From an uncultured Prochlorococcus sp. (GTDB taxonomy: Bacteria > Cyanobacteriota > Cyanobacteriia > PCC-6307 > Cyanobiaceae), in NCBI GenBank assembly GCA_902600395.1, contig CACKJL010000015.1, forward strand, positions 1 to 19,393: a DNA stretch of 19,393 nt, in the 5' to 3' direction. The translations under genes were made by a program, and so were the position numbers. The number at the start of each line of letters is the position of its first letter. Position 1 is the first letter of the stretch. The notes under the pieces are model-generated. The model was not told where the DNA came from, did no database searches, and was given only the letters and a program-made list of their open reading frames with translations. Of the stretch, positions 15,416 to 19,393 are shown piece by piece.

Positions 15416-18400
15416 TTAATCTTCCTCATATTCTGAGGTTCCGAGTGATTCGTAAGTCGGCCTTGATGGAGTGTTCCTTCTCGGATTTATATCTTGCATT
15501 AAATCAACCTCTTTCCCTTCATCTGTATAAACCCCTATATCCAAGCCTAGAGATTGTAATTCCCTCATAAGAACTTTAAATGACTCAGGAGTACCAGGCC
15601 TTGGAATAGGTTTACCTTTTACAATGGCATTAAGCGCTTCATTTCTTCCCTGCATATCATCAGATTTAACTGTTAACAATTCCTGAAGAGTATAAGCTGC
15701 TCCATAAGCCTCAAGAGCCCATACTTCCATTTCTCCCAGCCTTTGTCCACCCTGTTGAGCTTTACCACCCAATGGTTGCTGTGTAACCAAAGAATAAGGA
15801 CCAGTAGATCTAGCATGAATTTTATCATCCACCAAATGGACTAATTTGAGAAAGTGAGAGTATCCGACAGCAACTGGCTGGTCGAAGGGTTCCCCTGTTC
15901 TACCATCTTTAAGTAATAACTTTCCAGGATCTTCAGGATTATAAACCCATGCTTTACCTGGCTGTTTTGAAGCTTCCTCTAAAAATGCTTGAACAGTTTG
16001 ATGGGATTTTTCAGGTCCATACATTTCATCAAATGGAACAACTTTAACCCGGCAATTTAAGTTTGAGGCTGCCCAGCCCATTAATAATTCAAAAACTTGA
16101 CCAACATTCATCCTACTTGGAACTCCTAAAGGATTCAAAACTATGTCTACAGGCGTTCCATCAGGTAAATAAGGCATATCTTCTCTTGGTAAGATTCTAC
16201 TAATAATTCCTTTATTTCCATGCCTCCCGGCCATTTTGTCACCTACCTGAATTTTCCTTCTCTGAGCCACATAAACTCTAACAACCATGTTGGCACCTGG
16301 AGGTAATTCATCACCTTGCTCTCTGGTATAAATACGAACATCTAAAACTCTTCCCTTTTCAGTTTTAGGTACCCTGAGGGAATTATCTCTCACATCTCGA
16401 GCCTTTTCACCGAAAATAGCTCTTAACAGTTTTTCTTCAGGGGGTTGATCTGATTCCCCTTTAGGAGTCACTTTCCCTACAAGAATATCTCCACTCTCGA
16501 CAAAAGCTCCAATCCTAATAATTCCCATCTCATCAAGATTATTCAAGCTCTCTTCCGAGATATTGGGAATCTCTCTTGTTATTTCTTCAGGTCCTAGCTT
16601 CGTTTGTCTTGCTTCAATTTCATATTTTTCAATATGTACTGAAGTATATAAATCATCAGTGACCATTCTCTCGCTCACAAGTATTGCATCTTCGTAGTTG
16701 TATCCCTCCCATGGCATGTAAGCAATTAAAACATTTTGGCCAAGTGCTATTTCCCCTCCTTCACATGCGGATCCATCTGCTAAAACTTGTCCAGATATAA
16801 CTTGATCTCCAATTTTCACTATAGGTCTCTGGTTGAGGCAAGTATCTTGATTTGATCTTTGATATTTCTGAAGATAGTGAAAATGTTCATTACCATGCTC
16901 ATCTTTAACGACAATCTCATTAGCGTCTACGTAAGATACAGTTCCGTTAACTTTTGTTATGGGAACCATCCCAGAATCTCTAGCAACTTGTGATTCTAAA
17001 CCTGTACCAACTAAAGGTCGTTCTGGCCTGAGCAATGGAACTGCTTGGCGTTGCATATTTGATCCCATGAGAGCTCTATTAGCATCATCATGTTCCAAGA
17101 AAGGAATAAGTGAAGTAGCAACTGAAATTACCTGAACCGGAGAAAGCTGAACGTAATCAACTTGATGAGGAGGAACTTTTTCAAAATCTTGTCTATATCT
17201 TACTGGTATTAACTTTGCAATTATATTACCGTCCTTGTCAGTGGCAACGTCTCCTGGAGCTACCCTACACTCATCTTCTAAATCAGCAGAAAGATAAACA
17301 GGATTACCATCTTTATTTACTTTTCCGTTTTTAACTTCCCAAAAAGGTGTTTCTATAAAACCATACTCATTAACTCTTGCATGAGTAGCTAATGAATTTA
17401 TAAGTCCCGCATTAGGACCTTCAGGAGTCTCGATAGGGCATAATCTTCCATAATGTGAAGGGTGTATATCTCTTACGGCAAAGCCTGCCCTTTCTCGAGT
17501 TAAACCTCCTGGACCTAATGCTGAGATTCTTCTCTTGTGTGTCAATTCAGCCAGGGGATTAGTTTGATCCATGAACTGACTTAATTGACTGGAGCCAAAA
17601 AATTCCTTAATTGCAGCAACAAGAGGTTTGGGGTTTACTAATTGAGCGGGAGTTAGAGAATCTGTTTCTCCTACAGTCATTCTTTCTTTGATAATCCTCT
17701 CTAAACGATTAAGTCCTACCCTTACTTGATTTTGAAGAAGTTCTCCTACAGATCTAACCCTTCGATTACCAAGGTGGTCAATATCATCCAAACTAGCGCC
17801 GCCAACATCCAATTCTAGATTAATTAGATAGTCAATAGTAGAGAGAACATCTTCATGGGTAAGTGTTCTCACATCATCTGGGATGGTAAGTCTCAATTTT
17901 TTATTAATTTTATATCTACCAACTCGGCCTAAATCATATCTTTTGGGGTCAAAAAATCTACTGTGTAATAGCTGTTGTCCGCCAGAAACGGAGGGTGGTT
18001 CACCAGGACGTAGCTTCTTGTATAGCTCAAGTAATGCCTGATCTTCTGAATTTATACCCTCATCATTAGCTGAATCAATTGAGTTTTGATAAAACTCAGG
18101 ATGCCTGAGTTTATCCACAACATCATTATCTGAAAGACCCATCGCCCTCATAAGAACATGAGCATTAATTTTTCTAGTTTTATCGACTCTCACATAAAGT
18201 AAATTATTTTTATCAGTCTCGAATTTTAACCATGCTCCTCTATTAGGGATAACGCTGGCATTATAAGTTCTTCGACCATTTTTATCCAATTCATCTTTGA
18301 AATATACTCCAGGACTTCGAACAATTTGATTAACAATAACTCTTTCGGCACCATTGATAATGAAAGTTCCTCTTTCAGTCATTAATGGTAATTCGCCAAT

Positions 18401-18709
18401 AAATACTTCTTGTTCTTTAATTTCCCCTGTCTCTTTATTAATTAGTCTGCAAGTTACATACATCTGGGATGCAAATGTGGCATCTCTTCTTTTGGCTTCC
18501 TCAACATCATGTCTAGGTCTTTTTAACCTGTATTCTTCTCCGATAAAATGTAATTCTAATTTACCTGTGTAATCAGAAATGGGAGAAAAATTTTGTAGTT
18601 CTTCTATTAAACCCTTTTCCAAAAACCATTTAAAGCTTGCTCTTTGTACTTCAACTAAATCTGGTAGATAAGTAGCTGTTTTTGCTACCTGTAAAGCGCT
18701 ACTGCTCAT
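15416..18709 (-). CDS. rpoB: RNA polymerase subunit beta, RpoB
   Basis: 1097 residues, shorter than E. coli beta because the lineage-specific insertions are absent, as in other cyanobacteria. The rifampicin pocket (FGSSQLSQFMDQTNPLAELT at 371-390, then HKRRISALG) carries Asp381, His391 and Ser396, equivalent to E. coli Asp516, His526 and Ser531, so the usual resistance sites are unchanged. Further landmarks are CPIETPEGPNAGLI (424 on), GQNVLIAYMPWEGYNYEDAI, GDKMAGRHGNKG and, near the C-terminus, QPLGGKAQQGGQRLGEMEVWALEAYGA split over the switch region. It is the first gene of the rpoB-rpoC1-rpoC2 series and is preceded by 236 bases with an imperfect hairpin. An AGG 13-15 bases upstream of the ATG is at best a weak ribosome binding site. 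Confidence 0.98.
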   Translation of the reverse strand: MSSSALQVAKTATYLPDLVEVQRASFKWFLEKGLIEELQNFSPISDYTGKLELHFIGEEYRLKRPRHDVEEAKRRDATFASQMYVTCRLINKETGEIKEQEVFIGELPLMTERGTFIINGAERVIVNQIVRSPGVYFKDELDKNGRRTYNASVIPNRGAWLKFETDKNNLLYVRVDKTRKINAHVLMRAMGLSDNDVVDKLRHPEFYQNSIDSANDEGINSEDQALLELYKKLRPGEPPSVSGGQQLLHSRFFDPKRYDLGRVGRYKINKKLRLTIPDDVRTLTHEDVLSTIDYLINLELDVGGASLDDIDHLGNRRVRSVGELLQNQVRVGLNRLERIIKERMTVGETDSLTPAQLVNPKPLVAAIKEFFGSSQLSQFMDQTNPLAELTHKRRISALGPGGLTRERAGFAVRDIHPSHYGRLCPIETPEGPNAGLINSLATHARVNEYGFIETPFWEVKNGKVNKDGNPVYLSADLEDECRVAPGDVATDKDGNIIAKLIPVRYRQDFEKVPPHQVDYVQLSPVQVISVATSLIPFLEHDDANRALMGSNMQRQAVPLLRPERPLVGTGLESQVARDSGMVPITKVNGTVSYVDANEIVVKDEHGNEHFHYLQKYQRSNQDTCLNQRPIVKIGDQVISGQVLADGSACEGGEIALGQNVLIAYMPWEGYNYEDAILVSERMVTDDLYTSVHIEKYEIEARQTKLGPEEITREIPNISEESLNNLDEMGIIRIGAFVESGDILVGKVTPKGESDQPPEEKLLRAIFGEKARDVRDNSLRVPKTEKGRVLDVRIYTREQGDELPPGANMVVRVYVAQRRKIQVGDKMAGRHGNKGIISRILPREDMPYLPDGTPVDIVLNPLGVPSRMNVGQVFELLMGWAASNLNCRVKVVPFDEMYGPEKSHQTVQAFLEEASKQPGKAWVYNPEDPGKLLLKDGRTGEPFDQPVAVGYSHFLKLVHLVDDKIHARSTGPYSLVTQQPLGGKAQQGGQRLGEMEVWALEAYGAAYTLQELLTVKSDDMQGRNEALNAIVKGKPIPRPGTPESFKVLMRELQSLGLDIGVYTDEGKEVDLMQDINPRRNTPSRPTYESLGTSEYEED

Positions 18710-18772
18710 CCAAGAAAACCTGCGATTTTGTGAGATTTACTATTTACTTTTAATCTACTTAATAATTGGTTG

Positions 18773-18809
18773 TTTAACTTTTCACTTAAACAAGTGATCA
18801 ACTGTTAAA
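18773..18809. repeat. Imperfect inverted repeat upstream of rpoB
   Basis: Outer arms TTTAAC (18773-18778) and GTTAAA (18804-18809) flank inner arms TCACTT (18782-18787) and AAGTGA (18792-18797) around a 4-base loop. The inner arms pair perfectly over 6 bases; the outer pair is separated from them by 3 and 6 unpaired bases. It lies 64-100 bases ahead of the rpoB ATG. No T-run follows on the minus strand, so it is a poor terminator for tatD and may instead be an operator or leader hairpin. Confidence 0.4.
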
Positions 18810-18864
18810 TCTCGATTTCAACAAAAAACTATCAAAAAAAAAGAATTAAATTTGGTTTAATGCT

Positions 18865-18895
18865 GTTAAAATCATTAACTTAGAAAGTTAAAATC
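18865..18895. repeat. Direct repeat GTTAAAATC, 22-base period
   Basis: Two exact 9-base copies at 18865-18873 and 18887-18895, start to start 22 bases, about two turns of the helix. A third, shorter copy (GTTAAATC) is at 18804-18811. They lie in the gap between tatD and rpoB. In such AT-rich DNA chance repeats of this length are not rare. Confidence 0.25.
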
Positions 18896-18945
18896 AAAAA
18901 ATTAAGAAAAATTTCCAGTAATTCCTAATACTAACAGCTGCTACG

Positions 18946-19393
18946 TCAACTTAACAAGTCAAATTTAAACAAATCTTCAGCATTCTTAGATGACTCTTTA
19001 GCAATTGTAATTAATTCAGTGGATCTTAAATCTGCCATAAAATTGGCAACATTTTCAACAAATGCAGGTTCATTTCTTTTACCCCTATGAGGGACAGGAG
19101 CTAAAAATGGTGAGTCTGTTTCAATTAAGTATTTATCATTTGGAACTATTTTGGCACACTCATGAATTTCATATGCTTTTGGGAAAGTTACAATTCCACT
19201 AAAACTAATGTAAAATCCAAGATCCAAGAATTGCTTCATTTCTTTAGGGGTTCCTGTCCAACAATGAAGTACCCCATCAGGACATTTTCCTTTTTTAGAG
19301 AGATCACTACATATCTCAATCATTTCATTTGCAGCATCTCTGCAATGGATAATTACAGGCAATTTAAGTTCATAAGCTAATTCCATTTGTGGA
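18946..19393 (-). CDS. tatD: TatD family metal-dependent hydrolase (5' end outside window)
   Basis: Only the C-terminal part, about 149 codons, lies in the window; the frame is still open at the right edge, so the ATG at 19386 is internal. Three family signatures are present: IIHCRDA near the left end of the visible part, HCWTG (metal-binding His), and ETDSPFLAP with the metal-binding Asp, followed by the usual PHRGKRNEP and a C-terminal helix. TatD proteins are two-metal TIM-barrel phosphohydrolases with 3'-5' exonuclease activity reported for several members. It is on the same strand as rpoB, 236 bases upstream, so it may be in a separate transcript. The small plus-strand frame at 19162-19380 is a shadow. 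Confidence 0.92.
   Translation of the reverse strand, partial: PQMELAYELKLPVIIHCRDAANEMIEICSDLSKKGKCPDGVLHCWTGTPKEMKQFLDLGFYISFSGIVTFPKAYEIHECAKIVPNDKYLIETDSPFLAPVPHRGKRNEPAFVENVANFMADLRSTELITIAKESSKNAEDLFKFDLLS

Larger units (their letters stand above)
18710..18945. promoter_or_regulatory. tatD-rpoB intergenic region, likely rpoB promoter and leader
   Basis: The longest gap in the window, 236 AT-rich bases with no supportable reading frame. It must contain the 3' end of the tatD message and probably the rpoB promoter, but no -10/-35 pair stands out. It holds an imperfect inverted repeat at 18773-18809 and a direct repeat of GTTAAAATC at 18865-18873 and 18887-18895. Confidence 0.5.

Noticed and set aside
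18782..18797. Rho-independent terminator for tatD
   Set aside because: The 6-base stem is AT-rich and no run of T follows on the minus strand.
1..19393. Mobile element, prophage, CRISPR array or defence system
   Set aside because: All genes are core cyanobacterial functions in tight order; no transposase, integrase, terminal repeats, spaced repeats or tRNA-linked attachment site was seen.

Overview
The window looks like core chromosome from a high-light-type Prochlorococcus. It is very AT-rich. The beta' subunit of RNA polymerase is split into rpoC1 and rpoC2, which marks cyanobacteria, and rpoC2 carries a very long trigger-loop insertion. A 50-residue high-light-inducible protein and the plastid/cyanobacterial family Ycf35 are present. 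The biotin genes include what appears to be the BioK esterase of marine picocyanobacteria. The clade is inferred from composition and from recollection of gene order; no search was run.

From the left, plus strand, lies a tightly packed biotin operon: the 3' part of an alpha/beta hydrolase (probably bioK), bioC, bioD and bioA, with overlapping or abutting start and stop codons. BioC and BioK open and close the methyl-ester disguise on the pimeloyl chain, and BioA and BioD make diaminopelargonate and dethiobiotin. bioB is not in the window. Converging on bioA is a two-gene minus-strand unit: a membrane-anchored J-domain protein and a DUF3143 protein. rsmG (16S rRNA methyltransferase) diverges from the J-protein gene and ends 2 bases short of the next minus-strand block.

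From about 4760 to the right end everything is on the minus strand. In order of transcription (right to left): a partial tatD; a 236-base gap with an imperfect hairpin; rpoB, rpoC1, rpoC2; hli; rlmN; a 48-residue membrane protein with a GTG start; a HEAT-repeat protein; and, after a 140-base gap with a candidate promoter and a 15-base perfect palindrome, DUF2997, ycf35, a [4Fe-4S] ferredoxin and an aldo/keto reductase. The last four are spaced so closely that they should be one operon, whose function is unknown.

No rRNA, tRNA, CRISPR array, insertion sequence, prophage or recognisable defence system was seen. The less ordinary items are the two small genes at 7861-8007 and 9132-9284, the palindrome in front of DUF2997, the pairing of a ferredoxin with a reductase that lacks an Fe-S tail, and the hairpin upstream of rpoB. 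I found no strong case for a wholly new system; the DUF2997/Ycf35/ferredoxin/reductase cluster is the best candidate for undescribed biochemistry.
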